Shown here: positions 45,092 through 54,554 of the stretch, one piece after another
Layout of the letters: every line of letters begins with the position of its first letter
Position numbering within the stretch: the first letter of the stretch is position 1
NCBI RefSeq assembly: GCF_030294985.1
Contig: NZ_AP024718.1
Coordinates: 1,565,001 to 1,629,000, forward strand
Length of the DNA: 64,000 nucleotides
Direction of reading: 5' to 3'
Origin: Methylomarinovum tepidoasis
GTDB lineage: Bacteria; Pseudomonadota; Gammaproteobacteria; Methylococcales; Methylothermaceae
The notes under the pieces: model-generated
The model's input: only the letters and a program-made list of their open reading frames with translations
The model's database searches: none
Told to the model about the DNA's origin: nothing
Made by a program: the position numbers and the translations under genes

Positions 45092-46353
45092 GCCGTCACG
45101 GTTTCCCGTTTGCCGCCGGTCCGTTTCAGGTGCGCGATGCGGATCGCCGCCGGCGGATGACTGTAGTGGAAGGCGGCGTACAACGGATCGGGCGTCAGGG
45201 TGGCGGCGTTGTCCCGATAGAGTTTCACCAGCGACCGCACCAGCGGATCGGCACCGGTGAGGGCGGCGGCGAATTCGTCGGCCTCGAACTCGTACTTGCG
45301 CTGGATCCATGCCAGCACTGGCTGCAGAAAGGTGCCAAGCACCGGTAGGATCAGCATGAACAGGAGCAGGGCGGTGGCGTTGGCGGGGTGCGAAACCCCA
45401 AGGCCCTCGTAGAACCAGGGCTGCTGGGCCAGCCAGCCAAGCAGAGCCAGCCCCACGAAACTGAGGGCCGCGCTGGTGAACAGCATCTTGACCACGTGTC
45501 TGCGTTTGAAGTGGCCCAGTTCGTGAGCCAGCACCGCCTCCAGTTCCTCCGGTTTCAGCGCTTCCATCAGGGTATCGAAGAAGACGATGCGCTTGTTGCT
45601 CCCCAGGCCGGTGAAATAGGCGTTGCCGTGGCCGCTGCGGCGCGAGCCGTCCATGACGAAGATTCCCTGGCTCTTGAAGCCACAGCGCTGCAGCAGGCGC
45701 TGAATGCGCGCGCGCAGCTGGGCGTCTTCCAACGGCGTGAACTTGTTGAACAGGGGGGCGATGAGGGTGGGATAGGCCCAGCTCATCAGTAGCGAGAATC
45801 CCATCAGGATGGCCCAGGCGATCACCCACCACCAGGGGCCGGCGCTGTCCATCACCCACAGGATCAGGGCCAGGAGTGGCGCCCCGATGGCCAGCGAGAG
45901 CGCTCCCTGGAGCAGCAGATCCTTGACGAACTGGGCCGGGGTGGTGCGGTTGAAGCCGAATTTCTCCTCCACCACGAAGGTCTGATAGATCGACAACGGC
46001 AGATCCGCCAGGCTCATGAGCAGCATCACCGTCAGGATCAAGGCGACGCCGTGAGAGATGGGGCCGAGATCGAAGCGGTCGAGCCAGCGGTCGATGGCGT
46101 CGATGCCGCCGCCAAGGGTGAAAATCAGCAGCAGGACGGCGTTCCAGGCGCGGCCGGCCTCGATGACCTTGAGCTTGGCCAGGGTGTAGTCGGCGGCCTT
46201 GCGATGGGCTTCCGGGGTGATGACACCGCTGAATTCCTCGGGAACCCGGTCGCGGTGGGTGCGCACGTGATGGGCGTGGCGCTTGGCGAGCCAGAATTCC
46301 AGGGCCAGGGAGGCGAACAGGGCGGCGAGAAAGATCAGCGTGAACGTGTTCAT
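45088..46353 (-). CDS. M48 family metallopeptidase, Ste24 (CAAX protease)-like
   Basis: A 421-residue inner-membrane zinc protease. It carries the zinc motif HELGHFKRRH, the downstream ligand Glu in YEFEADEFAAAL, and several membrane helices; the long N-terminal part (about 200 residues with VEEKFGFNRTTPAQFVKDLL) is typical of Ste24/CAAX protease 1 rather than the shorter HtpX. It probably removes damaged membrane proteins. It precedes rsgA in the same direction with a GTGA overlap. Confidence 0.9.
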   Translation of the reverse strand: MNTFTLIFLAALFASLALEFWLAKRHAHHVRTHRDRVPEEFSGVITPEAHRKAADYTLAKLKVIEAGRAWNAVLLLIFTLGGGIDAIDRWLDRFDLGPISHGVALILTVMLLMSLADLPLSIYQTFVVEEKFGFNRTTPAQFVKDLLLQGALSLAIGAPLLALILWVMDSAGPWWWVIAWAILMGFSLLMSWAYPTLIAPLFNKFTPLEDAQLRARIQRLLQRCGFKSQGIFVMDGSRRSGHGNAYFTGLGSNKRIVFFDTLMEALKPEELEAVLAHELGHFKRRHVVKMLFTSAALSFVGLALLGWLAQQPWFYEGLGVSHPANATALLLFMLILPVLGTFLQPVLAWIQRKYEFEADEFAAALTGADPLVRSLVKLYRDNAATLTPDPLYAAFHYSHPPAAIRIAHLKRTGGKRETVTA

Positions 46354-46387
46354 GTCAGGGACCGCGCAAGTGGCTAACGAGTGCCAA

Positions 46388-46416
46388 AGCTTAGCCTCTG
46401 CTACAATCGCTGACAA
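46388..46416 (-). promoter_or_regulatory. Possible promoter for the protease-rsgA operon
   Basis: Minus strand TTGTCA (46416-46411), 17-nt spacer, TAAGCT (46393-46388). The divergent orn has TACAAT at 46402-46407 in the same spacer. Confidence 0.45.
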
Positions 46417-46443
46417 GCGACAAACCATAAGGATACCGACTTC

Positions 46444-46995
46444 ATGAGCGACAGCCCTGAAAACCTCAACCTGATCTGGATCGACCTGGAGATGACCGGT
46501 CTCGATCCCGACCGCGACGTCATCATCGAAATCGCCACCGTCGTCACCGACAAGGATCTCAACGTGCTCGCCACCGGCCCGGTGATCGCGATCCACCAGC
46601 CGGAGGAACGGCTGGCGGCGATGGACAAGTGGAATCAGGAGCATCACGGGGCCTCCGGCCTGATCGAGCGGGTGCGCAGGAGTCAGGTGCGGGAGCGCGA
46701 GGCCGAGCGCCAGACCCTCGAATTCCTCAAGCGCTGGGTGCCACCGGGCGAATCCCCCATGTGCGGCAACAGCGTGTGCCAGGACCGCCGTTTTATGGCC
46801 CGCTGGATGCCGAACCTGGAAGCCTATTTCCATTACCGCAACCTCGACGTCTCCACCCTCAAGGAGCTGGTGCGCCGCTGGGCGCCTGATCTGAAGGAGG
46901 GATTCAAGAAGAAGAACGCCCACGAAGCCCTGGCCGACATCCTCGAGTCCATCGAGGAGCTGAAGTACTACCGCGCGCACTTCATAAGATATTGA
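46444..46995 (+). CDS. orn: Oligoribonuclease
   Basis: 3'-5' exoribonuclease degrading 2-5 nt RNAs, including pGpG left from c-di-GMP turnover (the window also encodes a diguanylate cyclase). DEDDh residues are visible: [11 protein letters not shown], and the later [12 protein letters not shown] and [12 protein letters not shown]. 183 residues. Ribosome-binding region is weak. The sequence [14 protein letters not shown] is characteristic of Orn. Confidence 0.96.
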   Translation: MSDSPENLNLIWIDLEMTGLDPDRDVIIEIATVVTDKDLNVLATGPVIAIHQPEERLAAMDKWNQEHHGASGLIERVRRSQVREREAERQTLEFLKRWVPPGESPMCGNSVCQDRRFMARWMPNLEAYFHYRNLDVSTLKELVRRWAPDLKEGFKKKNAHEALADILESIEELKYYRAHFIRY

Positions 46996-47037
46996 TTGCG
47001 CAGAACTTGTGCGGTTTTTCCGCGTCCAATCCCAGAG

Positions 47038-47046
47038 TGTTATAAT
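47038..47046 (+). promoter_or_regulatory. Extended -10 promoter for gyrA
   Basis: TGT followed by a perfect TATAAT (47041-47046), with a poor -35 upstream (TTCCGC at 47018-47023, 17-nt spacer). The extended -10 explains the weak -35. Confidence 0.65.
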
Positions 47047-47074
47047 TTCCCGATTTGTTCTGGTTGGAGGCGTC

Positions 47075-47137
47075 GTGCCCAGCCGGGAGATCAAAAACAC
47101 CCTGTGCCGCCTGATCAGACAGCAGTTGGGAATCTGA
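47075..47137 (+). CDS. Possible 20-residue leader peptide upstream of gyrA
   Basis: A GTG-started frame of 20 sense codons ending with TGA 7 nt before gyrA. The peptide begins [10 protein letters not shown] and contains [14 protein letters not shown] (47066-47070) lies 4 nt before the GTG, a better ribosome-binding site than the one directly before gyrA. Position and signals suggest translational coupling or attenuation of gyrA. No homologue is known to me; it could be chance. Confidence 0.4.
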   Translation: MPSREIKNTLCRLIRQQLGI

Positions 47138-47144
47138 AAGTCAT

Positions 47145-49682
47145 ATGAGCGAATTCGCCAAGGAAATCCTGCCCGTCTCCCTCGAAGAGGAGATGAAACA
47201 GTCCTATCTCGATTACGCCATGAGCGTGATCGTGGGGCGGGCCCTGCCCGACGTGCGCGACGGCCTCAAACCGGTGCACCGGCGGGTTCTGTACTCCATG
47301 CACGAGCTGGGCAACGATTGGAACAAGCCCTACAAGAAGTCGGCCCGCGTGGTCGGGGACGTGATCGGCAAGTATCACCCTCACGGCGATTCGGCGGTGT
47401 ACGACACCATCGTGCGCATGGCCCAGCCGTTCTCGATGCGCTACGTGCTCATCGACGGCCAGGGCAACTTCGGCTCGGTGGATGGCGACCCGCCGGCGGC
47501 GATGCGGTATACGGAGGTGCGCATGGCCCGCATTGCCCATGAGCTTTTGGCCGATCTCGACAAGGAGACCGTGGATTTCGTCCCCAATTACGACGAATCC
47601 GAGTCGGAGCCTGCGGTGTTGCCCGCCAAGGTGCCCAACCTGCTGGTCAACGGTTCGGCCGGGATCGCGGTGGGGATGGCCACCAACATTCCGCCCCACA
47701 ACCTGACCGAGGTCATCAACGGGATCCTGGCGCTGATCGACGACCCCGACATTACCATCGACGGTTTGATGGCCCACATCCCCGGGCCGGATTTCCCCAC
47801 CGGCGCCATCATCAACGGCGCCAAGGGCATCCGCCAGGCTTACGAGACCGGCCGCGGCCGCATCTATCTGCGCGCCTGTTCCCACGTGGAGACGGCCGGC
47901 GGCAGCGGCCGCCAGAGCATCGTGGTCACCGAGCTGCCCTATCAGGTCAACAAGGCCCGGCTGATCGAGAAGATCGCAGGGCTGGTCAAGGAAGGCAAGC
48001 TGGAAGGGATCGCCGCCCTGCGCGACGAGTCCGACAAGGACGGCATGCGTATGGTCATCGAGCTCAAGCGCGGCGAGCAGCCCGACGTCATCCTCAACAA
48101 CCTTTACCAGCACACTCAGCTGCAGAACGTCTTCGGCATCAACATGGTGGCGCTGGTGGACGGGCGGCCCCGCTGCCTCAACCTCAAGGAAATCCTCGAG
48201 GCCTTCGTCGATCACCGCCGCGAGGTGGTGACCCGCCGTACCCTCTACGAACTGCGCAAGGCCCGCGAGCGGGTTCACGTGCTGGAAGGGTTGGCGGTGG
48301 CCCTGGCCAACATCGACGAGATGATCGAGCTGATCAAATCCTCGCCGAGTCCTGCCGAAGCCAAGGAGGCGATGCTGGCGCGGGTCTGGAAACCGGGGGT
48401 GGTGCAGGCTTACCTGGAGCGGGCCGGTGCCGATCGCACCCGGCCCGAGGAGCTGGCGCCGGAGTACGGTCTCGGTCCCGACGGCTACCGGTTGTCTCCG
48501 GTGCAGGCCCAGGCGATCCTCGACCTGCGTCTGCACCGCCTGACCGGTCTGGAGCAGGACAAGATCGTCAAGGAATACGAGGATCTTCTGGCCAAAATCG
48601 ACGCGCTGCTGGCCATTCTCGGCAGTGACGAGCGCCTGCTGGAAGTGATCCGCGAGGAGCTGATCGCCCTGCGCGACCAGTTCGGCGACGCGCGTCGCAC
48701 CGAGATCTACCAGGAGGAGCGCAGCCTGTCGCGCGAGGACCTGATCTCCGAGGAGGCGGTGGTGGTGACCCTGACCCACGCCGGCTACGCCAAGGCCCAG
48801 CCCTTGTCGGAATACCGCGCCCAGCGCCGCGGTGGGCGGGGCAAGGCGGCGGCGGCCACCAAGGAGGAGGATTTCGTCGAGAAGCTCCTCGTCGCCAACA
48901 CCCATGACACCCTGTTGTGCTTCTCCAGCCAGGGCAAGGTCTACGGCCTCAAGGTCTACGAGCTGCCGATGGCCGGCCGCACCTCGCGCGGCAAGCCCAT
49001 CGTCAACCTGCTTCCCCTGGAGGAGAACGAGCGCATCAACGCCGTGCTGCCGGTGCGCGACTTTGCCGCCGGCGGCTTCATCTTCATGGCCACCGCCGCG
49101 GGCGTGGTGAAGAAGACCCCGCTGAAGGAATTCGATAACCTGCGCAGCAACGGCAAGATCGCCATCGACCTCAAGCCGGGGGATGTGCTGGTCAAGGCCG
49201 ATCTTACCGACGGCCGCCAGGACGTGATGTTGTTCTCCAGCGGCGGCAAGGCGGTGTGCTTCAACGAGGCCGAGGTTCGCTCCATGGGCCGGACCGCCGG
49301 CGGCGTGCGAGGCATGAAGCTGCCGGAAGGCGACAGGGTGATCGCCATGATCATCGGCACCGAAGGCACGGTGTTGACGGTGACCGAGAACGGTTACGGC
49401 AAGCGCACCCGCCTCGACGAGTTTCCGCGCCACAAACGCGGCGGTCAGGGGGTCATCGCCATCCAGCCGTCGGAGCGTAACGGCAAGCTGGTGGGAGCGG
49501 TGCTGGTTCACGACGACGATGAAATCATGCTGATCACCACCGGCGGCACCCTGGTGCGCACCCGGGTGCGGGAAATTCCCGTGCTGGGGCGCAACACCCA
49601 GGGGGTGCGCATCATCCGCCTGGGCAAGGGGGAGAAGCTGGTGGGGGTCGACCGGATCGAACAATGGGAGGAAGAAGAATAA
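47145..49682 (+). CDS. gyrA: DNA gyrase subunit A
   Basis: Breakage-rejoining subunit of the supercoiling type II topoisomerase. Catalytic Tyr122 is in [10 protein letters not shown]. The quinolone-determining region reads [17 protein letters not shown] with Ser83 and Asp87, the drug-sensitive residues. C-terminal beta-pinwheel repeats ([32 protein letters not shown]) contain the GyrA-box-like [13 protein letters not shown] that distinguishes gyrase from topoisomerase IV. 845 residues. It starts the long operon gyrA-serC-serA-pheA and onward; its own ribosome-binding site is weak. Confidence 0.97.
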   Translation: MSEFAKEILPVSLEEEMKQSYLDYAMSVIVGRALPDVRDGLKPVHRRVLYSMHELGNDWNKPYKKSARVVGDVIGKYHPHGDSAVYDTIVRMAQPFSMRYVLIDGQGNFGSVDGDPPAAMRYTEVRMARIAHELLADLDKETVDFVPNYDESESEPAVLPAKVPNLLVNGSAGIAVGMATNIPPHNLTEVINGILALIDDPDITIDGLMAHIPGPDFPTGAIINGAKGIRQAYETGRGRIYLRACSHVETAGGSGRQSIVVTELPYQVNKARLIEKIAGLVKEGKLEGIAALRDESDKDGMRMVIELKRGEQPDVILNNLYQHTQLQNVFGINMVALVDGRPRCLNLKEILEAFVDHRREVVTRRTLYELRKARERVHVLEGLAVALANIDEMIELIKSSPSPAEAKEAMLARVWKPGVVQAYLERAGADRTRPEELAPEYGLGPDGYRLSPVQAQAILDLRLHRLTGLEQDKIVKEYEDLLAKIDALLAILGSDERLLEVIREELIALRDQFGDARRTEIYQEERSLSREDLISEEAVVVTLTHAGYAKAQPLSEYRAQRRGGRGKAAAATKEEDFVEKLLVANTHDTLLCFSSQGKVYGLKVYELPMAGRTSRGKPIVNLLPLEENERINAVLPVRDFAAGGFIFMATAAGVVKKTPLKEFDNLRSNGKIAIDLKPGDVLVKADLTDGRQDVMLFSSGGKAVCFNEAEVRSMGRTAGGVRGMKLPEGDRVIAMIIGTEGTVLTVTENGYGKRTRLDEFPRHKRGGQGVIAIQPSERNGKLVGAVLVHDDDEIMLITTGGTLVRTRVREIPVLGRNTQGVRIIRLGKGEKLVGVDRIEQWEEEE

Positions 49683-50759
49683 ATGCGCGTGTACAACTTC
49701 AGCGCCGGCCCGTCCATGCTGCCGGAGCCGGTTTTGCAACGGGCCCGGGAGGAAATGCTCGACTGGCACGGAAGCGGCATGTCGGTGATGGAAATGAGCC
49801 ATCGCGGCCCGCATTTCAGGCAGATCGCCGAGAACACGGAAGCGTTGCTGCGGGAGCTGCTCGGGGTTTCCGACGAATATCACTGCCTGTTCCTGCAGGG
49901 TGGGGCTACCGGCCAGTTCGCCGCCATCCCCATGAACCTGCTCGGCGACCGCCGTATCATGAGTTACGTCCTCACCGGTTCCTGGGGCAAGAAGGCCGCC
50001 GCCGAGGCGAAAAAATACGGCGAGGTGATGATCGCCGCCAGCAGCGAGGACGCCAAGTTCACCACCATCCCCGATCCGGCCGCCTGGGACGTGGACCCGG
50101 AGGCGGTCTATCTCCACTACACCAGCAACGAGACCATCGGCGGGGTGGAGTTTCCCTTCGTTCCCGAGGTGGACGTGCCGCTGGTATGCGACATGTCCTC
50201 CGACATCCTGTCGCGGCCGGTGGATGTCAGCCGCTTCGGGGTCATCTACGCCGGGGCCCAGAAGAACATGGGGCCGGCGGGGATCACGGTGGTCATCGTG
50301 CGCAAGGACCTGCTGCGGCCGCCGCATCCGGCCACGCCCCAGGTGTTCGACTACGCCAAGCAGGCCGAAGCCGGTTCCATGCTCAACACCCCGCCCACCT
50401 ACAACTGGTACCTGCTGGGGTTGGTGCTGGAATGGCTCCGGGATCAGGGCGGGGTCGAAGGGATCGAGAAGCGCAACATCGAAAAAGCCGGGCTGCTCTA
50501 CGGCGCCATCGACGCTTCCGATTTTTATTACAACCCCGTCGATCCCCGTTATCGCTCGTGCATGAACGTACCCTTCACCCTTGCCGATCCGTCCCTGGAC
50601 GGTCTGTTCCTTAAGGAGGCCGAGGCCGAGGGCCTGGTGAACCTCAAGGGCCACCGCTCCGTCGGCGGCATGCGGGCAAGCATTTACAACGTCATGCCTC
50701 TGGAAGGGGTGCAGGCACTGGTGCAATTCATGCAGGAGTTCGAAAGACGTCATGGCTGA
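49683..50759 (+). CDS. serC: Phosphoserine aminotransferase
   Basis: Converts 3-phosphohydroxypyruvate to phosphoserine in serine synthesis (also a step of pyridoxine synthesis). VYNFSAGPSMLPEPVLQ opens the family; the PLP-lysine region is VIYAGAQKNMGPAGITVVI. 358 residues. It starts directly after the gyrA stop (TAAATG) and overlaps serA by 8 bp. Confidence 0.97.
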   Translation: MRVYNFSAGPSMLPEPVLQRAREEMLDWHGSGMSVMEMSHRGPHFRQIAENTEALLRELLGVSDEYHCLFLQGGATGQFAAIPMNLLGDRRIMSYVLTGSWGKKAAAEAKKYGEVMIAASSEDAKFTTIPDPAAWDVDPEAVYLHYTSNETIGGVEFPFVPEVDVPLVCDMSSDILSRPVDVSRFGVIYAGAQKNMGPAGITVVIVRKDLLRPPHPATPQVFDYAKQAEAGSMLNTPPTYNWYLLGLVLEWLRDQGGVEGIEKRNIEKAGLLYGAIDASDFYYNPVDPRYRSCMNVPFTLADPSLDGLFLKEAEAEGLVNLKGHRSVGGMRASIYNVMPLEGVQALVQFMQEFERRHG

Positions 50760-51927
50760 ATTCAAGATCCGGACCTACAACAACATCGCCATCGCCGGGT
50801 TGGAGCGCTTTCCCCGTGATCGTTATGAAGTGGCTTCGGAGATCCAGCATCCCGACGCCATCATCCTCCGTTCCCACAACCTTCACGACGAGCCGCTGCC
50901 GGAGACGGTCAAGGCCATCGGCCGCGCCGGAGCCGGGGTCAACAACATCCCGGTGGCCGAATGCAGCCGGCGCGGCATCGTGGTGTTCAACACCCCGGGC
51001 GCCAACGCCAACGCGGTCAAGGAACTGGTGATCGCTGCCATGCTGCTGGCGGCGCGCAACATCTGCCAGGGCTGGGACTACGTCCGCCATCTGGAGGGCG
51101 ACGACCATCAGCTCCATAAGCAGGTGGAGGCGGGCAAGAAGCGCTTCGCCGGTTTCGAGCTGGCGGGCAAGATGCTCGGCGTGGTCGGTTTGGGCGCCAT
51201 CGGCGTGCGGGTGGCCAACAAGGCGCTGGCGTTGGGGATGAACGTCAGCGGTTACGACCCTTACGTCACCGTGGAGCGGGCCTGGCAGCTGTCGTCGTCG
51301 GTGATCCAGGCGTCCAGCCTCGACGAGCTGCTGGGGATCTGCGATTTCGTCACCCTCCACATGCCGCTCACCGATCAGACCCGCGGCTGCATCGACCAGG
51401 GTCGCCTGGCGTCCATGAAGGACGGGGCAGTGCTGCTCAACTTCTCCCGCGGCGAACTGGTGGACGAGACCGCGGTGCTGGAAGCGCTCGATTCCGGCAA
51501 GCTCCACGCCTACGTCACCGATTTTCCCACCAATGCCCTGAAACGCCATCCCAAAGCCATCTGCCTGCCCCATCTGGGCGCCTCCACCCGCGAAGCGGAA
51601 GAGAACTGCGCGGTGATGGTGGCCGACCAGATCCGCGATTTTCTCGAGAACGGCAACATCCGCCATTCGGTCAACTTCCCCGAGGCGGTGATGGCGCGGG
51701 CGCCGGGGACGACGCGGTTCTCCATCCCCCACGCCAACGTTCCGGCGATGGTGAGCCAGATCTCCGCCTGCCTGGGGGAAAAGGGCATCAACATCGTCGA
51801 GCTGCTCAACAAGTCGCGGGACAAGGTAGCCTACACCCTGATCGACGCCGAGGGTGAGGTGGACGAGGACGTGGTCGAGCACATCCGCGCCATCGATGGC
51901 GTGTTGGCGGCACGGCGGATTCCTTAA
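50752..51927 (+). CDS. serA: D-3-phosphoglycerate dehydrogenase
   Basis: First step of serine synthesis from 3-phosphoglycerate, supplying SerC. A substrate domain (AGAGVNNIPVAECSRRGIVVFNTPGANA), the NAD motif GVVGLGAIGVRVAN, and LGASTREAEENCA. The C-terminal ACT domain (VPAMVSQISACLGEKGINIVELLNKSR) could give serine feedback inhibition. 391 residues, the short form with one ACT domain. It is rare to find serC and serA fused into one operon with aro genes in this order, although serC-pheA neighbours are common. Confidence 0.95.
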   Translation: MAEFKIRTYNNIAIAGLERFPRDRYEVASEIQHPDAIILRSHNLHDEPLPETVKAIGRAGAGVNNIPVAECSRRGIVVFNTPGANANAVKELVIAAMLLAARNICQGWDYVRHLEGDDHQLHKQVEAGKKRFAGFELAGKMLGVVGLGAIGVRVANKALALGMNVSGYDPYVTVERAWQLSSSVIQASSLDELLGICDFVTLHMPLTDQTRGCIDQGRLASMKDGAVLLNFSRGELVDETAVLEALDSGKLHAYVTDFPTNALKRHPKAICLPHLGASTREAEENCAVMVADQIRDFLENGNIRHSVNFPEAVMARAPGTTRFSIPHANVPAMVSQISACLGEKGINIVELLNKSRDKVAYTLIDAEGEVDEDVVEHIRAIDGVLAARRIP

Positions 51928-51940
51928 GCGGAGTCTTGCG

Positions 51941-53026
51941 ATGGCAGGGGAGGACAAGCTGCGGCCGTTGCGGGAGCGTATCGACGCCATCGATGCGGAG
52001 ATCCTGGCACTGATCGCCGAGCGTGCCCGTATCGCCCAGGAGGTCGGCCGGGTCAAGCAGGAAGCCGGCGAGCGCGACAACTTCTACCGCCCCGAGCGTG
52101 AGGCCCAAATACTGCGGCGGGTGCGCGACGCCAATCCCGGTCCCCTGGATGACGAAACCGTGGTGCGGATCTTCCGTGAGATCATGTCCGCCTGCCTGGC
52201 GCTGGAAAAACCCTTGCAGGTCGCCTTTCTGGGTCCGGAGGGTACCTTCACCCAACAGGCGGCCTACAAGCATTTCGGTCAGTCGGTTCAGGTCCACCCC
52301 TTCCCGGCCATCGACGAGATCTTCCGCGCCGTCGCCTCGGGCGCCTGTCACTTCGGCGTGGTGCCGGTGGAGAACTCCAGCGAGGGGGTGGTGACCCATA
52401 CCCTGGACAGTTTCCTCGGCACCTCGCTGTTGATTTCCGGCGAGGTGGTGCTGCGTATCCATCACGCGCTGCTGAGCCGCTGCCGGTCCCTCGACGAAGT
52501 GCAGGAAGTGTTGGCCCACAGCCAGGCCCTGGCCCAGTGCCGCGAATGGCTCGACCGTTTCCTTCCCAACGTCAAGCGCACGCCGGTGAGCAGCAACGCC
52601 GAGGCAGCCAGGTTGGCAGCCATCGTCCCCGGCAGTGCCGCCATCGCCGGCGAGGTGGCGGCCCGGCTCTACGAACTCAACGTCCTCGAACGCAACATCG
52701 AAGACGATCCGGACAACACCACCCGCTTTTTGGTCGTCGGCCGCCAGGCGGTCGGTCCCACCGGCGACGACAAGACTTCGCTGCTGGTGTCCACCGGCAA
52801 CCGTCCCGGTGCGCTGTATCAGATCCTCCAGCCCTTCGCCGTTCACGGCATCAGCATGACCAAGATCGAATCGCGTCCGAGCCGGCGGGGTATGTGGGAT
52901 TACGTGTTCTTCATCGACATCGAGGGCCACCGGGACGATCCCGAGGTGGCCCGGGCCTTGCGAGATCTGGAGCAGAAGGCGCAGATGGTGAAATGGCTGG
53001 GATCTTATCCGAAGGCGGTGATTTGA
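51941..53026 (+). CDS. pheA: Bifunctional chorismate mutase/prephenate dehydratase
   Basis: Turns chorismate to prephenate and then phenylpyruvate. The first about 90 residues are an AroQ-type chorismate mutase (LRPLRERIDAIDAEILALIAERARIAQEVG), followed by the dehydratase (VAFLGPEGTFTQQAAYKHFG, the catalytic-type VPVENSSEGVV) and a C-terminal ACT domain (SLLVSTGNRPGALYQIL, KIESRPSRRGMWDYVFFID) for phenylalanine feedback. ATG 51941 gives 361 residues. Its stop is next to the TTG start of hicA. Confidence 0.96.
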   Translation: MAGEDKLRPLRERIDAIDAEILALIAERARIAQEVGRVKQEAGERDNFYRPEREAQILRRVRDANPGPLDDETVVRIFREIMSACLALEKPLQVAFLGPEGTFTQQAAYKHFGQSVQVHPFPAIDEIFRAVASGACHFGVVPVENSSEGVVTHTLDSFLGTSLLISGEVVLRIHHALLSRCRSLDEVQEVLAHSQALAQCREWLDRFLPNVKRTPVSSNAEAARLAAIVPGSAAIAGEVAARLYELNVLERNIEDDPDNTTRFLVVGRQAVGPTGDDKTSLLVSTGNRPGALYQILQPFAVHGISMTKIESRPSRRGMWDYVFFIDIEGHRDDPEVARALRDLEQKAQMVKWLGSYPKAVI

Positions 53027-53224
53027 TTGGCCGCCGTCAAGGTCCGTGATTTAATCAAGCGTCTGGAGGCCGACGGTTGGGTTCAAGTCAGAATGCGTGG
53101 CAGTCACCGCCAGTTCCGCCATCCGAACAAGCCGGGAACGGTGACCATTTCGGGAAAACCCGGTGCAGACGTGCCGCCGGGAACGTTGCGCAGTGTGTTG
53201 CGTCAGGCAGGATGGGAAAAATGA
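53027..53224 (+). CDS. hicA: HicA-type mRNA interferase toxin
   Basis: 65 residues forming the double-stranded-RNA-binding-like HicA fold: VRDLIKRLEADGWVQVRMRGSHRQFRHP with the catalytic His in GSH, then VTISGKPGADVPPGTLRSVLRQAG. It cleaves mRNA when free of HicB. The start is TTG 53027 immediately after the pheA stop; no ATG is available. Its stop overlaps hicB (ATGA). The gene is embedded without spacing between pheA and hisC. Confidence 0.9.
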   Translation: MAAVKVRDLIKRLEADGWVQVRMRGSHRQFRHPNKPGTVTISGKPGADVPPGTLRSVLRQAGWEK

Positions 53225-53436
53225 AATATACGGTAATCATCGAGCGAGGGGAACAGGGATATGGTGCTTATGTGCCGGATCTTCCCGGCTGTATCGCCGT
53301 GGCGGACAGTCGGGAGGAGGTCATGCGTTTGATCCGCGAGGCGATCCCGTTCCATATCGAGGGCTTGAAGGACGCCGGGCAGCCGGTGCCTCAGCCGTCG
53401 TGTGATGTGGTGCAGGTGGAAGTGGAGGCGGCATGA
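53221..53436 (+). CDS. hicB: HicB-type antitoxin
   Basis: 71 residues with the HicB partial RNase-H-like fold: MKYTVIIERGEQGYGAYVPDLPGCIAVADSREEVMRLIREAI. The C-terminus lacks a recognisable ribbon-helix-helix or helix-turn-helix, so it may neutralise HicA without strong DNA binding; autoregulation through its own promoter is then doubtful, and expression should follow the host operon. An earlier in-frame ATG at 53077 would lie inside hicA. The ATG of hisC overlaps its stop. Confidence 0.9.
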   Translation: MKYTVIIERGEQGYGAYVPDLPGCIAVADSREEVMRLIREAIPFHIEGLKDAGQPVPQPSCDVVQVEVEAA

Positions 53437-54554
53437 TCGATTTCCACATGCTTGCCGTGCAGCCGGTGTTGGGTCTGACGCCCTACCAGCCAGGCAAACC
53501 CATCGAGGAACTGGCCCGCGAACTGGGGCTGGAGCCGGCGAAAATCGTCAAGCTGGCCTCTAACGAGAATCCCCTCGGACCCCCGCCCAAAGCCCTGGAA
53601 GCGATACGCCGGGCATTGCCGGAAACCGCCCGCTATCCCGACGGCAGCGGTTTTTCCCTCAAGCACAAACTGGCGCGGAAACTGGGGGTGCAGCCGCAGC
53701 AGATCACCCTGGGCAACGGTTCCAACGACGTCTTGGATCTGATCGCCCGGGTGTTTCTGGGGCCGGGGCGCGGTGCGGTGTTTTCCGAGCACGCCTTCGC
53801 CGTCTATCCCATCGCCACCCAGGCGGTGGGCGCCGGGGCGAGGGTCGCCCCGGCCCACGACGGCAGCCGCGGACCCCGTTACGGCCATGATCTGGGGGCG
53901 ATGCTCGACCAGGTGAGCGGTGACACCACGGTGGCGTTCATCGCCAATCCCAACAATCCCACCGGCACCTATGTCACCCGCAAGCAACTGGAAGATTTCC
54001 TCACCGCCTTGCCGGAGCGGGTGATCGCCGTGGTGGACGAGGCCTATTCCGAGTACGTCGAGCGCGATGACTATCCGGACGCTCTGGCCTGGCTCGACCG
54101 CTTTCCCAACCTGATCGTCACCCGGACCTTTTCCAAAGCTTACGGGCTGGCGGGATTGCGGGTCGGTTACGCCGTCTCCCATCCTCAGGTGGCCGAACTG
54201 CTCAACCGGGTGCGCCAGCCCTTCAACGTCAACCATCTGGCGCTGGCCGCCGCAGAAGCAGCCCTGGACGACGAGGCCCATCTGCGCAAGACCTGCCGGA
54301 CGAACCGGGAAGGGCTGATGCAGCTGGAAGCCGCCTTTCAACGTCTGGGGCTGGACTACATTCCTTCCATCGGCAACTTCATCACCGTGGACGTGGGCCG
54401 TGAGGCGGTGCCGGTGTTCGATGCTCTGCTGCGACAGGGCGTGATCGTGCGCCCGGTGGCCAACTACGGCCTGCCTAATCATTTGCGTGTGTCGGTGGGG
54501 ACGGCGGCGGAAAACGACGCTTTCATCACCGCGCTGGAGCGGGTGCTGGGGTGA
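53433..54554 (+). CDS. hisC: Histidinol-phosphate/aromatic aminotransferase
   Basis: PLP enzyme of fold type I, 373 residues. KLASNENPLGPPPKALEAI at the start, FIANPNNPTGTYVTRKQL, VVDEAYSEY and the PLP lysine in RTFSKAYGLAGLRVGY. It can transaminate histidinol phosphate and, in this position between pheA and tyrA, probably phenylpyruvate and hydroxyphenylpyruvate too. ATGA overlap with hicB, GTGA overlap with tyrA. Confidence 0.94.
   Translation: MIDFHMLAVQPVLGLTPYQPGKPIEELARELGLEPAKIVKLASNENPLGPPPKALEAIRRALPETARYPDGSGFSLKHKLARKLGVQPQQITLGNGSNDVLDLIARVFLGPGRGAVFSEHAFAVYPIATQAVGAGARVAPAHDGSRGPRYGHDLGAMLDQVSGDTTVAFIANPNNPTGTYVTRKQLEDFLTALPERVIAVVDEAYSEYVERDDYPDALAWLDRFPNLIVTRTFSKAYGLAGLRVGYAVSHPQVAELLNRVRQPFNVNHLALAAAEAALDDEAHLRKTCRTNREGLMQLEAAFQRLGLDYIPSIGNFITVDVGREAVPVFDALLRQGVIVRPVANYGLPNHLRVSVGTAAENDAFITALERVLG

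Noticed and set aside
44195-45859. RsgA extended upstream to a 554-residue protein
   Set aside because: The added region is antisense-like reading of the protease gene in another frame; GTG 45091 with a GTGA overlap gives a normal RsgA.
47115-50765. 1216-codon open frame on the minus strand
   Set aside because: It is antisense to gyrA and serC, which have clear domains and motifs. GC-rich codon bias keeps the opposite frame open; its translation is His/Gly/Gln-rich and shows no known motif.
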